DNA of 64,000 nt, taken from assembly GCA_003635315.1 (NCBI GenBank), contig PYJD01000036.1, forward strand, positions 1-64,000, read 5' to 3'. How positions within the stretch are numbered: position 1 is the stretch's first letter; every line of letters starts with the position of its first letter. The position numbers and the translations under genes were made by a program. Under the pieces are notes generated by a model. It searched no databases. It had not been told where the DNA came from and saw nothing but the letters and a program-made list of their open reading frames with translations. Source of the stretch: Candidatus Poribacteria bacterium. Lineage in GTDB: Bacteria; Poribacteria; WGA-4E; WGA-3G. Shown piece after piece: positions 44,877-55,201 of the stretch.

Positions 44877-44983
44877 TAATATGATTACTGGTTAACTACA
44901 TTAGGAAGGAGTAAAACCGTAATTAGACTGAATTTGCATGATTTACCGACTTACTGGTAAGAGTGTAGTAATTAACATTCCCT

Positions 44984-46615
44984 TTATTCATTCTTATTAC
45001 TCTGATATTCTTGAATTAAGCCATACAAAGCACATGCCCCCATTCCTAAAAGTACAATTGAAAATGGGAATCCAGTTACCAGTGAGGCTGCTTGTAAGGC
45101 TGTTAATCCACCACCGAGTAAGAGTGAGATAGCAACTAACCCCTCTGCTGTACACCAAAATACACGTTGTGGTATTGGTGCATCTATCTTCCCACCTGCA
45201 GCCATGATATCAATGATCAGAGATCCAGAGTCTGATGAGGTGACAAAGAAGATTATTGTTAGCAACATACCGATGCATGATAGAAGTGTGGACCAAGGAA
45301 GTCCTTTAAACATTGCATACAGTGCGAGTTCAGGTTTATATGCCTCAACTATTTCAGTTACTTCGGTGTATCCTTCTGTGAAGAATTGATGAAGAGCAGT
45401 TCCTCCAAAAGTGCTAAACCATATCAAACATAATAACGTTGGCAAGAGGAGAACAAAGATAACGAACTGACGAACCGTACGTCCCTTTGAAATTCTTGCG
45501 ATGAAAGTACCAATGAATGGTGCCCATGCAATCCACCATGCCCAGTAGAATGTAGTCCATCCATGAAGGAAACCGGTATCCTCCCGACCAATCCAATTAC
45601 TCAATGGAACAATCTTCATTGTATAAGTAAACAGACTTGAGAACATACTTTTAAAAATATAAGAAGTTGGACCAAGTATGAATACGGCAGATAACAGGAA
45701 AAAAGCGAGGATAATGTTAAACTGACTCAATCTTTTAATTCCTACATTTATACCTGTCATCACGGATATAAGTGCAATCGATGTTATCCCTACAATTAAT
45801 AATACCATCGATAGAGTGTTTGCAGGAATATCGAATAGGTAGTTAAGTCCAGAGGTAACTTGTTGTACTCCCAATCCGAGAGAAGTTGCCAGACCAAAAA
45901 TACCAGCAAATATAGCGAATGTATCAATGATATGTCCTGTCCAACCCCAAATACGATCACCAAATATGGGATAAAACGCAGAGCGAATTAGGAGTGGTAA
46001 TCCTCGGTTATATGCATAAAACCCTAATGCCAATCCTACCACGCCGTAAATTGCCCAACCTTGTAGACCCCAGTGAAAGACTGTTGCAGCTAAACCCAAT
46101 GAACTTGCTTTTTGAACTATTGTATCTGAGATATCTGGTACATTTTCAGCAGTATAGACAGTATCTGTGTCATAGACAGTACTCTCACCGAGTGGGGGAC
46201 TCTGATAATAGGTAACAGGTTCTAAAACACCAAAAAACAGAAGTCCAATTCCAATTCCAGCTGCAAAGAGCATTGCCAGCCAAGTGATGTAAGAATATTC
46301 TGGTTCTGCATCTTTACCACCTAACCTAATTTTTCCGAGTGGTGAAATGGCAACGAATAAACAAAAGAGAAAGACGATATTCGCAGTTCCCATGAATAAC
46401 CAGTCAAGGTTGGTCGTTAACCATTTTCTTAAATCACTAAAGATTGTTGTTGCTTGTTCTTGAAAGACAAGTGAACAAACGATAAAAAATACTATTGTGA
46501 TGCTTGAAATTATAAACACAGGTGTAAGGTAGATCTCTAATCCGAATAACCTCTTGTACTTACCTTCATCAATTTGATGAGGCATCTGTTGGGGTTGTTT
46601 TTCTTCTTCGTGCAT
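44984..46615 (-). CDS. BCCT-family betaine/choline/carnitine transporter
   Basis: Integral membrane carrier, 543 aa, about 12 transmembrane helices. Signature pieces: YITWLAMLFAAGIGIGLLFF, VFHWGLQGWAIYG, FYWAWWIAWAPFIGTFIARISKGRT, and ISVMTGINVGIKRLS. BCCT proteins import betaine, choline, carnitine or ectoine with Na+ or H+. It is 67 bases after the porin on the same strand, so porin and carrier may give an uptake route across both membranes, and a corrinoid methyl-transfer cluster lies 2.5 kb away. Substrate not determined. Confidence 0.9.
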   Translation of the reverse strand: MHEEEKQPQQMPHQIDEGKYKRLFGLEIYLTPVFIISSITIVFFIVCSLVFQEQATTIFSDLRKWLTTNLDWLFMGTANIVFLFCLFVAISPLGKIRLGGKDAEPEYSYITWLAMLFAAGIGIGLLFFGVLEPVTYYQSPPLGESTVYDTDTVYTAENVPDISDTIVQKASSLGLAATVFHWGLQGWAIYGVVGLALGFYAYNRGLPLLIRSAFYPIFGDRIWGWTGHIIDTFAIFAGIFGLATSLGLGVQQVTSGLNYLFDIPANTLSMVLLIVGITSIALISVMTGINVGIKRLSQFNIILAFFLLSAVFILGPTSYIFKSMFSSLFTYTMKIVPLSNWIGREDTGFLHGWTTFYWAWWIAWAPFIGTFIARISKGRTVRQFVIFVLLLPTLLCLIWFSTFGGTALHQFFTEGYTEVTEIVEAYKPELALYAMFKGLPWSTLLSCIGMLLTIIFFVTSSDSGSLIIDIMAAGGKIDAPIPQRVFWCTAEGLVAISLLLGGGLTALQAASLVTGFPFSIVLLGMGACALYGLIQEYQSNKNE

Positions 46616-46682
46616 TACAAAATTCTCCTTTTATAACTGAATGTATTGTAAAGAGCATAAATAATAGGAAGGAATAAAATAT

Positions 46683-47954
46683 TTAGAAATAATATCCAAA
46701 ATTAATATTAAGTCGCCAATGCCAAATGTTATTCCCATTGGCACCAACATGATTTACACCAGTAAGGATATTATCGTAAACATCGTCAGTATTCCCAACG
46801 AAGAAGTTTCCGTCTGTTAGACCAATATCACTATAGACATACAAAGCACTGAATAATGTCCAACTTGCCCCAATTGTTACAAGTGTGCTGTTATTATATT
46901 CCTCTACAGTCTTTAGGATAGAACTCCACTCAATATAAGGTGTAACACTATCCACCCATGAAATACTTGAGGTATCTAAACCAGTATAGCGTAAGGATAA
47001 TGCAGGTATCAATCCAGTAGATGCAACTGGCCATGCAAAATCGTATGCCCCCATAGGAATTAGATCACCAGTGCTCCATGGAGTTTCATCAGAAATATTA
47101 TGTGTATAATATGAAAATTGTGAATAGAGTGCAAAGTCGGAGATAGTATTTTTCATATGACCAGATACAGCATAGTGATTACCACTATCATCTTCTCCTA
47201 CATCAGTTCCCATCAACATACCGTATTGAAGAGATAAGCCTATATCTCCAATCTTATCAATACTATAGATTGTACGTATGTTAATTTGATGTCTTTCATC
47301 ATATCCATTTTCTCCAGCCCCCCATTCTATCTTTCCATTACTATCCGCTTTTTCTTTCCATTTTACAATATCATAACCATATCGTGAACTATTAAGGCTA
47401 TCACCATCAGTCTGGAATTCACTACCATAAAAGTATCCTAAATCCAAACTTAACTTATCAAAAGTAGTACTCCAGCTGATTCCTAAATCCGGATCATCTG
47501 CAAGACCAACATAAAAATGCTGATCAAAAAACCAACTTGTAGATACACCATATGCGGTAGGACCGAAAGGTACTCTAACAATTCCCATCTTCAGTGTTCC
47601 TAATTTCTCAAGATTATATCCTAACCATGCGGTGTGTATAAAACTATAGTTATCATACCAACGGTATTCAATTCTACTAATTATATTGTGATAGTCAAGA
47701 TCAGAATTTAATCTGAATATTTCAAGATCCACATCGCCGATTTTCTGTCCTCTCCGATGTGGATTATCTTCATTACCGTATGCACCGTATGCGTAATTGA
47801 CACGCATTGCACCACCAATCTTAATTGGACTTTTTTCTGGTTCAGTATCAGCACTAATAGGTATCGTTAGAGATAGTAAAAAGACTAATACTAAGATTAC
47901 CATGGATATATCAATAACCCTTTTGTATCCCCTATTGACATATAGATTGCTCAT
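46683..47954 (-). CDS. Outer-membrane porin-like beta-barrel protein
   Basis: 423 aa with an N-terminal signal anchor (about 14-36), then alternating amphipathic strands rich in Tyr, Trp and Asp and a C-terminal beta-signal ending in aromatic Phe (NINFGYYF). No inner domain is seen. The fold suggests a general or specific porin, which supports a diderm cell. CAGGAG ends seven bases before the ATG. It lies upstream of the BCCT carrier in the same direction, and a 10-bp inverted repeat stands 100 bases before its start. Confidence 0.7.
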   Translation of the reverse strand: MSNLYVNRGYKRVIDISMVILVLVFLLSLTIPISADTEPEKSPIKIGGAMRVNYAYGAYGNEDNPHRRGQKIGDVDLEIFRLNSDLDYHNIISRIEYRWYDNYSFIHTAWLGYNLEKLGTLKMGIVRVPFGPTAYGVSTSWFFDQHFYVGLADDPDLGISWSTTFDKLSLDLGYFYGSEFQTDGDSLNSSRYGYDIVKWKEKADSNGKIEWGAGENGYDERHQINIRTIYSIDKIGDIGLSLQYGMLMGTDVGEDDSGNHYAVSGHMKNTISDFALYSQFSYYTHNISDETPWSTGDLIPMGAYDFAWPVASTGLIPALSLRYTGLDTSSISWVDSVTPYIEWSSILKTVEEYNNSTLVTIGASWTLFSALYVYSDIGLTDGNFFVGNTDDVYDNILTGVNHVGANGNNIWHWRLNINFGYYF

Positions 47955-48398
47955 ATGAATTATACTCCTGTGTAGTAAAATACCATGATATGAAACTACA
48001 GTTATGACAGGTATTCGTGAGTTAGTTCAATTTGGATTCAATCAATGTATTTAAGTAAGTAAACATTAAGATGTTTACTTCTTTTACGAGTGAGTGATTA
48101 TATCATAATCAAATTATAAAATATATAATAAAACGTTTCAGTTAGTTAAACTATGTATTTTGAATTAATTATAGTTGGTAATCAATTAACTTAATTTGAA
48201 ATTGTTTAGATTAAAAGACAATTATATTCCTATATGTCTTCTACCAAAAGTGCAACTGAATAAGAATATCTATCGTTCTATATTTGTTGTAAAAATTAAC
48301 AAGTTATATATTCTTCTGTTCGCAATGAACATATACCTATTATATAAAGAAATAAATTCACTTGTTTATGATTTATAAATTTTAAAGGAGTCGATGAA
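47955..48398. other. Divergent control region between porin and VOC array
   Basis: About 440 AT-rich non-coding bases. The only clear structure is the inverted repeat at 48057-48080. A short plus-strand ORF (48196-48378) has no binding site and is probably chance. AAAGGAG (48384-48390) serves the first VOC gene. Confidence 0.4.
48057..48080. promoter_or_regulatory. 10-bp inverted repeat, possible operator
   Basis: AAGTAAACAT-TAAG-ATGTTTACTT: a perfect palindrome with a 4-base centre between divergently transcribed genes. The size and symmetry fit a repressor site; no protein is identified. Confidence 0.4.
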
Positions 48399-48764
48399 AT
48401 GGGAAATCCTGTAACCTTTTTTGAAATTGCTGGTAGAGAAGGAGAGAAGTTAAATGAATTTTATACTTCAGTCTTTGGATGGCATACCGAGGTAAATCCG
48501 TTTGGTGGTACATATATGATACATGCTGATGAAGGAATACATGGACATATCTTTTCTGAATCTGAGGAGATGGGTTTTAATAACCATGTGACCATTTATG
48601 TTGAGGTAGATAATTTACAATCATCACTTGATCAGGCAGAGAATTTAGGAGGAAAAACACTCATACCGCCACAAGTGATTCCAGATAATAATGGTTCATT
48701 TGCTATTTTTCTGGATCCCAGTGGAAATTATATCGGTCTATATAAGCAACCAGATACTAACTAA
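48399..48764 (+). CDS. VOC-family (glyoxalase/bleomycin-resistance fold) protein 1
   Basis: 121-aa single VOC module of the small antibiotic-resistance/glyoxalase type. Opens NPVTFFEIAG, middle NEFYTSVFGWH, and closes GSFAIFLDPSGNYIGLYK. VOC proteins bind a metal or small ligand and often work as dimers. AAAGGAG lies eight bases upstream of the ATG. First of six tandem copies, four intact, with the same opening and closing motifs; they differ in the middle. Metal ligands and substrate cannot be fixed; members include glyoxalases, fosfomycin- and bleomycin-resistance proteins. Confidence 0.82.
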   Translation: MGNPVTFFEIAGREGEKLNEFYTSVFGWHTEVNPFGGTYMIHADEGIHGHIFSESEEMGFNNHVTIYVEVDNLQSSLDQAENLGGKTLIPPQVIPDNNGSFAIFLDPSGNYIGLYKQPDTN

Positions 48765-48851
48765 TATTCAAATTTATAGTAATAATTATTTAGGTTGTAA
48801 AAATGAATACACAACTCAAAGAATAATTAAAGGATTTAAGGAGAAAAAACT

Positions 48852-49208
48852 ATGCCAAATCCGGTAACTATCTTTGAAATAGCAGGTAAAAAAGAAGATT
48901 CCTTGTGTGATTTTTATGGATCATTATTTAGTTGGACGATCAATCAAGATGATGACTGTGGTAATGATGTTAATACTGGATCAGAACAGGGGATTAATGG
49001 ACATATAGTGCAAACTACAGAAGATATGCCAATTACGAATCATGTAACTTTTTACATTCAGGTAGATGATATACATGAATATGCTAAGAAAGTAGAAAGT
49101 AATGGCGGACAAGTGATCATGGGACCTATGTCAGTTCCTCAAGGAGAAGGTACATTCGCAATGTTCCTTGATCCATGTGGTAATTGCTTGGGTTTATTCC
49201 AATCCTAA
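48852..49208 (+). CDS. VOC-family protein 2
   Basis: 118 aa, same architecture as copy 1: NPVTIFEIAGK, DFYGSLFSW, TNHVTFYIQVDD and GTFAMFLDPCGNCLGLF at the end. Unlike the other copies it has Cys in place of Ser and Tyr in the last motif (DPCGNCLG). AAGGAG supports the ATG. The stop lies 34 bases before the start of copy 3. Function as for the other VOC modules, unknown. Confidence 0.8.
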   Translation: MPNPVTIFEIAGKKEDSLCDFYGSLFSWTINQDDDCGNDVNTGSEQGINGHIVQTTEDMPITNHVTFYIQVDDIHEYAKKVESNGGQVIMGPMSVPQGEGTFAMFLDPCGNCLGLFQS

Positions 49209-49242
49209 TAATAAGCAGTTTTCCCTCATTGGAGTCATTTAT

Positions 49243-49605
49243 ATGTCAAATCCTGTTCCTCATTTTGAAATTGGTGGTAAAGAAATAAACAAGTTGATTA
49301 ACTTCTATAGAGACGTCTTTGGCTGGGAAATTACACCACTTGTTGACGAACTCTATATTGCTGACCCACAATCAATTAATGGGATTGAAGGACATTTATT
49401 TGAAATAGATCAGTCAGAAGGCTTCGACAATCTTGTACTAATTTATATTTCTGTTCATGATATATACGGCACACTAAATACTGTTGAACAACTTGGTGGA
49501 GAAATTCTCATTCAACCGCAGGAAATACCAGGAAATGCAAGTCACTATGCGCTGTTTAAAGATCGAAGTGGGAATAGCATTGGCTTATTACAACCAAGAT
49601 TATGA
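49243..49605 (+). CDS. VOC-family protein 3
   Basis: 120 aa from the ATG at 49243, seven bases after TTGGAGT; the longer frame from 49168 overlaps copy 2 and is rejected. NPVPHFEIGGKE, NFYRDVFGWE and HYALFKDRSGNSIGLLQ are the family marks; the last motif reads KDRSGN rather than LDPSGN, so it has diverged more than its neighbours. Likely co-transcribed with the other copies. Confidence 0.8.
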   Translation: MSNPVPHFEIGGKEINKLINFYRDVFGWEITPLVDELYIADPQSINGIEGHLFEIDQSEGFDNLVLIYISVHDIYGTLNTVEQLGGEILIQPQEIPGNASHYALFKDRSGNSIGLLQPRL

Positions 49606-49666
49606 TGTATCTTTGCTTTTATATGTCATTCACCAATCAGATGTAATAGACATAGGAGATTAGTCA

Positions 49667-50080
49667 ATGGAAAATCCTGTAATGAATTTTGAGATTGTTG
49701 GATCTAATACAGAGACTCTACACCAATTCTATAGTAATGTGTTTGAATGGAAAATAAATGAATATGAAAAAGGTTATTATTGGTTTGAAACTGGTTCAGA
49801 ATCTGACGATGGAATAGAGGGTCATATTTATCCACCTAATGATGAGATCCCGCTTGAGGATGGTGTTGAATTTGCAAACAACATTACAATCTATGTAACT
49901 GTAAAGGATATTAATTCAACAGTGAATCAAGTACAAGGTTTAGGTGGTGTAATCCTCATGAAACCTGTCGTTGTCTCAGAAGAAGGTCAGCAACTTGCTA
50001 TGTTTATTGACCCCAGTGGAAATCGTATAGGATTATATCAAGCAGGTAATGAAAATCAAGAAGAATTGCACAATAAGTGA
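49667..50080 (+). CDS. VOC-family protein 4
   Basis: 137 aa, the longest copy, with a charged tail (AGNENQEELHNK). ENPVMNFEIVG, HQFYSNVFEWK, FANNITIYVTVKD and QLAMFIDPSGNRIGLYQ follow the common plan, with a ~13-residue insertion (PPNDEIPLEDGVE). GGAG precedes the ATG. The decayed copy 5 starts 6 bases after its stop. Ligand unknown. Confidence 0.8.
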   Translation: MENPVMNFEIVGSNTETLHQFYSNVFEWKINEYEKGYYWFETGSESDDGIEGHIYPPNDEIPLEDGVEFANNITIYVTVKDINSTVNQVQGLGGVILMKPVVVSEEGQQLAMFIDPSGNRIGLYQAGNENQEELHNK

Positions 50081-50086
50081 GATTTA

Positions 50087-50217
50087 ATGGAAAACCCAGT
50101 ATTGTTTCTTGAAGTGGTCAAGTATTTCTTGAACCACAAATACTACCAGAAAACATGGGGTCTATTGCAATGTTCGTTGATCCGAGTGGGAATATCGTAG
50201 GCTTATATCAAATGTAA
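50087..50217 (+). pseudogene. Decayed VOC gene, internal deletion
   Basis: Begins ATGGAAAACCCAGTA (MENPV-LFLEV) in one frame and ends MFVDPSGNIVGLYQM in another. The two VOC ends are kept but the middle ~70 codons are gone, leaving 131 bp. The product would be a nonfunctional fragment. Confidence 0.75.
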
Positions 50218-50250
50218 ACTGTATTACAAGAGTTAAAATCAATCCAATTT

Positions 50251-50280
50251 AAACAGAGTAGTTTTTTAGCTACTCTGTTT
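50251..50280 (+). terminator. Hairpin between the two decayed VOC copies
   Basis: AAACAGAGTAG-TTTTTTAG-CTACTCTGTTT: a perfect 11-bp stem with 8-base loop, but no T run follows. It may end the intact VOC transcript. Confidence 0.45.
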
Positions 50281-50298
50281 GCTTTAAGGGGTGATGAA

Positions 50299-50411
50299 AT
50301 GTCTAATCCTGTAATACATTTCGAACTATCAGGTGAGGATGGTAAAAACTAAGTGAGTTCTATAAGACGGTGTTTGGATGGAATATTAATAATAATTCCC
50401 ATAATTTATAG
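50299..50411 (+). pseudogene. Decayed VOC gene, 5' remnant with frameshift
   Basis: AAGGGG and ATG are kept: MSNPVIHFELSGEDGKN, then a one-base shift after ~17 codons, after which the frame reads LSEFYKTVFGWN before a stop. The C-terminal half is missing. Sixth member of the array. Confidence 0.75.
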
Positions 50412-50438
50412 AGTTACCAGTTAAGGTAATAGATTGAA

Positions 50439-53400
50439 TTATCTTAATAATGGTTTAAGCCATTTTTTTGCCTTTTCAACATCCATTCCTGAACGTTTTG
50501 AGTAATTTTCTACTTGATCATCACCGATTCTTCCTATGCTGAAGTATCTTGAATCAGGATGTGAAAAATACCACCCACTGACTGAGGCAGCAGGAGACAT
50601 TGCTAAACTTTCGGTTAATTCTATTTTGGTATGCTTGGTTACATTAAGCAGATCAAAAATTATCTGTTTCTGATTATGGTCTGGACATGCTGGATAACCT
50701 GGAGCAGGACGAATACCTTGATATTTTTCCTTTATTAACCCCTCATTGTCTAAGGTCTCATTTTCAACATATCCCCAAAGTGTGGTTCGAACATATTCAT
50801 GTAGATATTCAGCAAAAGCTTCTGCCAGTCTATCAGCTAAAGCTTTCACCATTATACTGTTATAATCATCATGTTTATCTTCAAATTCAGTACAGAACTC
50901 AGTCACTCCAATACCTGTGGTAACTGCAAAACATCCTATATAGTCATTGATGCAAGAAGATTTTGGGGCAATATAGTCACCAAGACTGAGATTAGGTCTT
51001 GAGAATGGTTGTTCGGATTGTTGACGAAACTGATGGATTGTTGCAATTATATCTGTTCTGCTGTTATCAGCAAATATTTCAGTGTCTTCTCCTACACTAT
51101 TTGCTGGAAATATACCAGCAACCCCATGTGCTTGTAACTTATTTTCATCTACAATCTTTTGAAGCAGTTCCTTTGCATCAGAAAAGAGGGAACTTGCCTG
51201 TTCTCCCATTTCCGGATGGTTCAATATCTTGGGATATTTGCCTGACAATTCCCATGTAGTAAAAAATGGTGTCCAATCAATATACTTAACTAATTTCTCT
51301 AATGGAAAATTGTTCAAAACCTTGACACCTATTTGATTCGGTTGGACTGGGTTGTAATCCTTCCAATCGAGTTCTAATTTACGTTGGACTGCAGTAGCAT
51401 AAGGTAATAATCTTGTTTTCTTTTCATTCTTTGATCTGCGTTTACGTACATCTGAATACTCTTCCCGTATCTTATTAATAAAGGTCTTTTGGTTAACAGC
51501 GTTCATCAGTTGGCTTACAACACCGACACTTTTTGATGCATCAATTACATGTATGGTTGCCCCACTATAATTTGGTTCAATTTGAACTGCAGTATGGACC
51601 TTCGATGTGGTAGCACCCCCAATTAATAAAGGTATATTAAAACCTTGTCGTTCCATTTCAGATGCAACATAGACCATTTCGTCTAACGAAGGTGTAATGA
51701 GTCCACTTAATCCGATGATATCTACATTTTCCTTCTTCGCTGTATCCAATATATCTTCTGCTGGAACTTTCACACCTAAATCAATAATATCGTAATTATT
51801 ACAACCAAGAACGACACCGACGATATTCTTTCCAATATCATGCACATCGCCTTTAACAGTTGCCATCACGATTTTTCCTCTGGAGGAAAGGCCACCTTCA
51901 GATTGTTCCTTCTCAATATATGAAATAAGATGTGAAACCGCTTTTTTCATCACACGAGCACTTTTGACAACTTGAGGCAGGAACATTTTTCCGTCCCCAA
52001 AAAGCTTACCAACACGATCCATGCCATCCATTAAAGGACCTTCTATAACCTGTATTGGACGATCATATTTTAGACGTGCTTCCTCTGTATCAGCTTCTAT
52101 ATATTCAATTGTCCCTTCAACTAATGCGTAACTTAATCTTTCTTCAACTGACAACTTCCGCCATTGTATATTTTTTCTTCTTTTCTTTCCTTTTCCTTGA
52201 ATTGTCTCAGCAAGAGTAACCAATCTATCTGTACCATCTTTACGTCTATTAAATAATACATCCTCTATTGCATCTAACAAATCTCTTGGTATGTCATCAT
52301 ATACTGCTAGTTGACCTGCATTTACGATCCCCATATCCATACCTGCATTAATGGCATGATACAGGAAAGCGGCATGCATTGCTTCACGGACAGTGTAGTT
52401 CCGTCCAAATGAAAAGGAGATATTACTGACACCACCGCTAACCAGAGCGAATGGACATGTTTTCTTTATTTCTTTACATGCCTGAATAAACGCTTGTGCA
52501 TATTCATTATGTTCTTCAATCCCCGTAGCCACTGTTAGTATATTAGGATCAAAAATTATGTCTTCAGGAGGAAAATCGACCTTATCAACCAATATATTAT
52601 ATGCCCTTTGACAGATTTCCACCTTCCTTTCAAAAGAATCTGCTTGACCAGTTTCATCAAATGCCATGACTATAACAGCAGCACCGTATTTTTTTACAAG
52701 TTTGGCTTGTGCAATGAATTCTTCCTCACCATCTTTTAAACTAATAGAATTAACAACACCCTTTCCTTGAAGACATTCTAAACCGGCAAGAATCACATCC
52801 CATTTACTTGAATCTATTACTATGGGGACTTTACTTATATCAGGTTCAGAAGCGATGAGATTAAGGAATTTAACCATTGCTGCCTTGGAATCTAACATTC
52901 CTGCATCCATGTTGATATCTATGAGTTGTGCTCCGTTTTCTACTTGATCCCGTGCCACATCAAGAGCAGACTCGTAATCTTCATTTTCAATTAATGATGC
53001 GAATTTCCTCGAACCTGTGACGTTTGTTCGTTCACCTATATTTACAAAAAGGGAATCTGGTGTAATATTAAAAGCCTCTAATCCGCTTAATCTACATGAC
53101 TGGTCTCTTTCAGTAGGTTTTCTGGGAGGGTATTCTTCTGCAACCTTTACAATTTCATGAATATGTTCAGGTTGACTACCACAACATCCGCCAACAATAT
53201 TCACAAATCCGTTCTGAGCAAATTCATGCATCCATTTTGCCATTTCATCAGGCGATTGTGTATAATGACCAAGTTCATTTGGGAGACCAGCATTTGGATA
53301 ACATATTGTAGGAATGTCTGCAAGTTTAGACATTTCAGCAATATAGGGTCTAATTTGTTCGGAACCGAATCCACAATTTAACCCTACTGCCAGTAGGTCT

Positions 53401-54113
53401 GCATGCCGTACTGAATTCCAGAATGCCTCAACTGTCTGTCCTGAGAGGTTTCTTCCACCACCACCACTTCTATCAGAGGATACAATTATTGGAATATCAA
53501 TATTCATGTCTTCTGAGATACTCTGAATTGCATACAAGGCTGCTTTACAATTGAGAGTATCCATAACGGTTTCAACTAATAGTAGATCTACACCGCCATC
53601 AATCAATCCTTTTGCTTGAATGGTGTATGCGGTCACCAAATCTGAAAAAGTAATATTTCGAAAACCGGGATCATTCACATCTGGTGAAATTGTACAGCTT
53701 CGGTTTGTAGGTCCCATACTCCCCGCAACAAAACGAGGTTTTTTCTCAGTAGAGAACTGATTTGCAACCTCATGTGCAATTCTTGCTGCAGCGAAGTTTA
53801 CCTCATAGGAATAGTCTTCTAATTGGTAATCTAACATTGAAATAGTTGTACTTGTGAAAGTATTTGTTTCAATGATATCTGCGCCAGCTTCACAATAATT
53901 TCTATGAATTTCTTGCACAATATCGGGTTGTGTAATTGATAAAAGGTCATTGTACCCTTTCACATCAGATGAATGATTAGAAAACTGGTCTCCTCGAAAA
54001 TCCTCCTCAGTCAGTTGATATGTCTGGAGAAGTGATCCCATTGCCCCGTCCAAGACAAGAATTCGCTGATTAAGTTCATATTTGAGGTGTTTTATTCGTT
54101 CTGGTTTTGTCAT
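50439..54113 (-). CDS. metH: Cobalamin-dependent methionine synthase
   Basis: Full-length MetH, 1224 aa. Order: homocysteine barrel with zinc Cys ([21 protein letters not shown]); pterin-binding barrel ([29 protein letters not shown]); B12 domain with DVHDIG in [11 protein letters not shown]; and the C-terminal S-adenosylmethionine activation domain ([22 protein letters not shown]). It takes methyl from methyl-tetrahydrofolate to homocysteine. The ATG at 54113 leaves a ~40-base leader from the promoter candidate; an ATG at 54140 is also possible. Same strand as, but 3 kb from, the porin. No cobalamin or SAM riboswitch pattern was recognised upstream. Confidence 0.94.
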   Translation of the reverse strand: MTKPERIKHLKYELNQRILVLDGAMGSLLQTYQLTEEDFRGDQFSNHSSDVKGYNDLLSITQPDIVQEIHRNYCEAGADIIETNTFTSTTISMLDYQLEDYSYEVNFAAARIAHEVANQFSTEKKPRFVAGSMGPTNRSCTISPDVNDPGFRNITFSDLVTAYTIQAKGLIDGGVDLLLVETVMDTLNCKAALYAIQSISEDMNIDIPIIVSSDRSGGGGRNLSGQTVEAFWNSVRHADLLAVGLNCGFGSEQIRPYIAEMSKLADIPTICYPNAGLPNELGHYTQSPDEMAKWMHEFAQNGFVNIVGGCCGSQPEHIHEIVKVAEEYPPRKPTERDQSCRLSGLEAFNITPDSLFVNIGERTNVTGSRKFASLIENEDYESALDVARDQVENGAQLIDINMDAGMLDSKAAMVKFLNLIASEPDISKVPIVIDSSKWDVILAGLECLQGKGVVNSISLKDGEEEFIAQAKLVKKYGAAVIVMAFDETGQADSFERKVEICQRAYNILVDKVDFPPEDIIFDPNILTVATGIEEHNEYAQAFIQACKEIKKTCPFALVSGGVSNISFSFGRNYTVREAMHAAFLYHAINAGMDMGIVNAGQLAVYDDIPRDLLDAIEDVLFNRRKDGTDRLVTLAETIQGKGKKRRKNIQWRKLSVEERLSYALVEGTIEYIEADTEEARLKYDRPIQVIEGPLMDGMDRVGKLFGDGKMFLPQVVKSARVMKKAVSHLISYIEKEQSEGGLSSRGKIVMATVKGDVHDIGKNIVGVVLGCNNYDIIDLGVKVPAEDILDTAKKENVDIIGLSGLITPSLDEMVYVASEMERQGFNIPLLIGGATTSKVHTAVQIEPNYSGATIHVIDASKSVGVVSQLMNAVNQKTFINKIREEYSDVRKRRSKNEKKTRLLPYATAVQRKLELDWKDYNPVQPNQIGVKVLNNFPLEKLVKYIDWTPFFTTWELSGKYPKILNHPEMGEQASSLFSDAKELLQKIVDENKLQAHGVAGIFPANSVGEDTEIFADNSRTDIIATIHQFRQQSEQPFSRPNLSLGDYIAPKSSCINDYIGCFAVTTGIGVTEFCTEFEDKHDDYNSIMVKALADRLAEAFAEYLHEYVRTTLWGYVENETLDNEGLIKEKYQGIRPAPGYPACPDHNQKQIIFDLLNVTKHTKIELTESLAMSPAASVSGWYFSHPDSRYFSIGRIGDDQVENYSKRSGMDVEKAKKWLKPLLR

Positions 54114-54160
54114 TATAGTTCTAAAATATCCTATATTCATCAAATTGTATCAACCTATAT

Positions 54161-54190
54161 ATTATACTATTGTCAGAATGGATTTGTCCA
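54161..54190 (-). promoter_or_regulatory. Promoter candidate for metH
   Basis: Minus strand: TGGACA (54185-54190), 18-base spacer, TATAAT (54161-54166). Five and six of six consensus positions; start predicted near 54154. Confidence 0.45.
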
Positions 54191-55201
54191 TTTCCTATGA
54201 AAAATAGGTATGTGAAACTGGAATCATAAAATCGATTTCGTTGTATTGATGTATCTTGAATTTACAATTTATTTTTACGCAACCAAGGGATTTTATTCTG
54301 TAAATTTGCTCCTTCAAACTAATTAACGATAGTAATATAATAATTTCTTATATGTTTAAAATGTTACACTTTTTGACACATTGTGTGTCATTGGTAATTC
54401 CCTTCTCCTGCCAGTGCTACACTGGGTTTACAGCCATTTTTTTTAAGTGTATAAGAATTTGTGAAAATGACGTATTTTGTGTTTTTTAGTTTTCTTATAA
54501 TCCATTGATTTTGTATAGTTTGCGTGTGAAATATCGTGTCTATCCATGCTGTCATAATAAACCAATATTTCATTAGTTGTTTTCTCATAATACAAAGTTC
54601 CCCAAGTCATAATTATTATTGATCTAAGGTTTGTTATAGTGAGTTTATGTTTTTTATGATTTTCGACAGACATTTCACACTTTTCCCATATATCATCGTG
54701 ATTTACTTAGTAAAGGTATATATCTTATACACAATATAATATTATATCTATATTTTACCATTATGACAAGTATTTTTTAGCAATTGCAAGTCTTATATAT
54801 ATTTTAGTTGTAAGTTGATTCAGTTTTCTTCATTAAATTTTATTGAGTATTGGATTTTTGTTTAATTAGACACATCTCATTAATCATATTGTTATAGAGA
54901 TCTCGGATTTTATTCTCTACTATTTTCAAGCACTTGTTGGGAAACCCGAACATACGTAGATAAACTATACCAGTACAAACAATTTGTAGCTGTGAGATAC
55001 ACTGTAGTATTATGATCATGCTAAATTCAGAAGTGTAATATTTAATATTTGATAATAGATTGATAGGAACATTCATTAGGAATTCAATGTGAAAATAAAT
55101 ACAGACTGATTTCTTATTTCAGTTGTTTATTGAAGTTCTATTTCTATATGGTTTATGTTAGAATTACCGATATACTCCATTTATAAGGAAACTATGTTGT
55201 C
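54191..55201. other. Long non-coding stretch upstream of metH
   Basis: About 1 kb of AT-rich DNA with only weak minus-strand ORFs (54388-54588, 54443-54673, 54840-55076) that lack ribosome binding sites and recognisable motifs. It holds the repeat copy at 54362-54486 and little else. Confidence 0.45.
54362..54486 (-). repeat. Dispersed intergenic repeat, copy B
   Basis: Inverted relative to copy A at 11111-11247: an identical 28-base core at 54363-54390 and weaker collinear matches (AAATTCTTATA, AAAACACAAAAT on the minus strand). See copy A. Confidence 0.55.

Noticed and set aside
48196-48378. Plus-strand ORF of 60 codons before the VOC array
   Set aside because: Translation is Ile/Lys/Tyr-rich as expected by chance in AT-rich DNA; no binding site.
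54114-54360. Cobalamin or SAM riboswitch ahead of metH
   Set aside because: Looked for conserved cores of both classes and found none; the leader from the promoter candidate is only ~40 bases.
54443-54673. Minus-strand ORF of 76 codons
   Set aside because: No ribosome binding site, no motif, overlaps a dispersed non-coding repeat and another chance ORF.
54840-55076. Minus-strand ORF of 78 codons
   Set aside because: No Shine-Dalgarno, low-complexity AT-rich coding and no recognisable motif.
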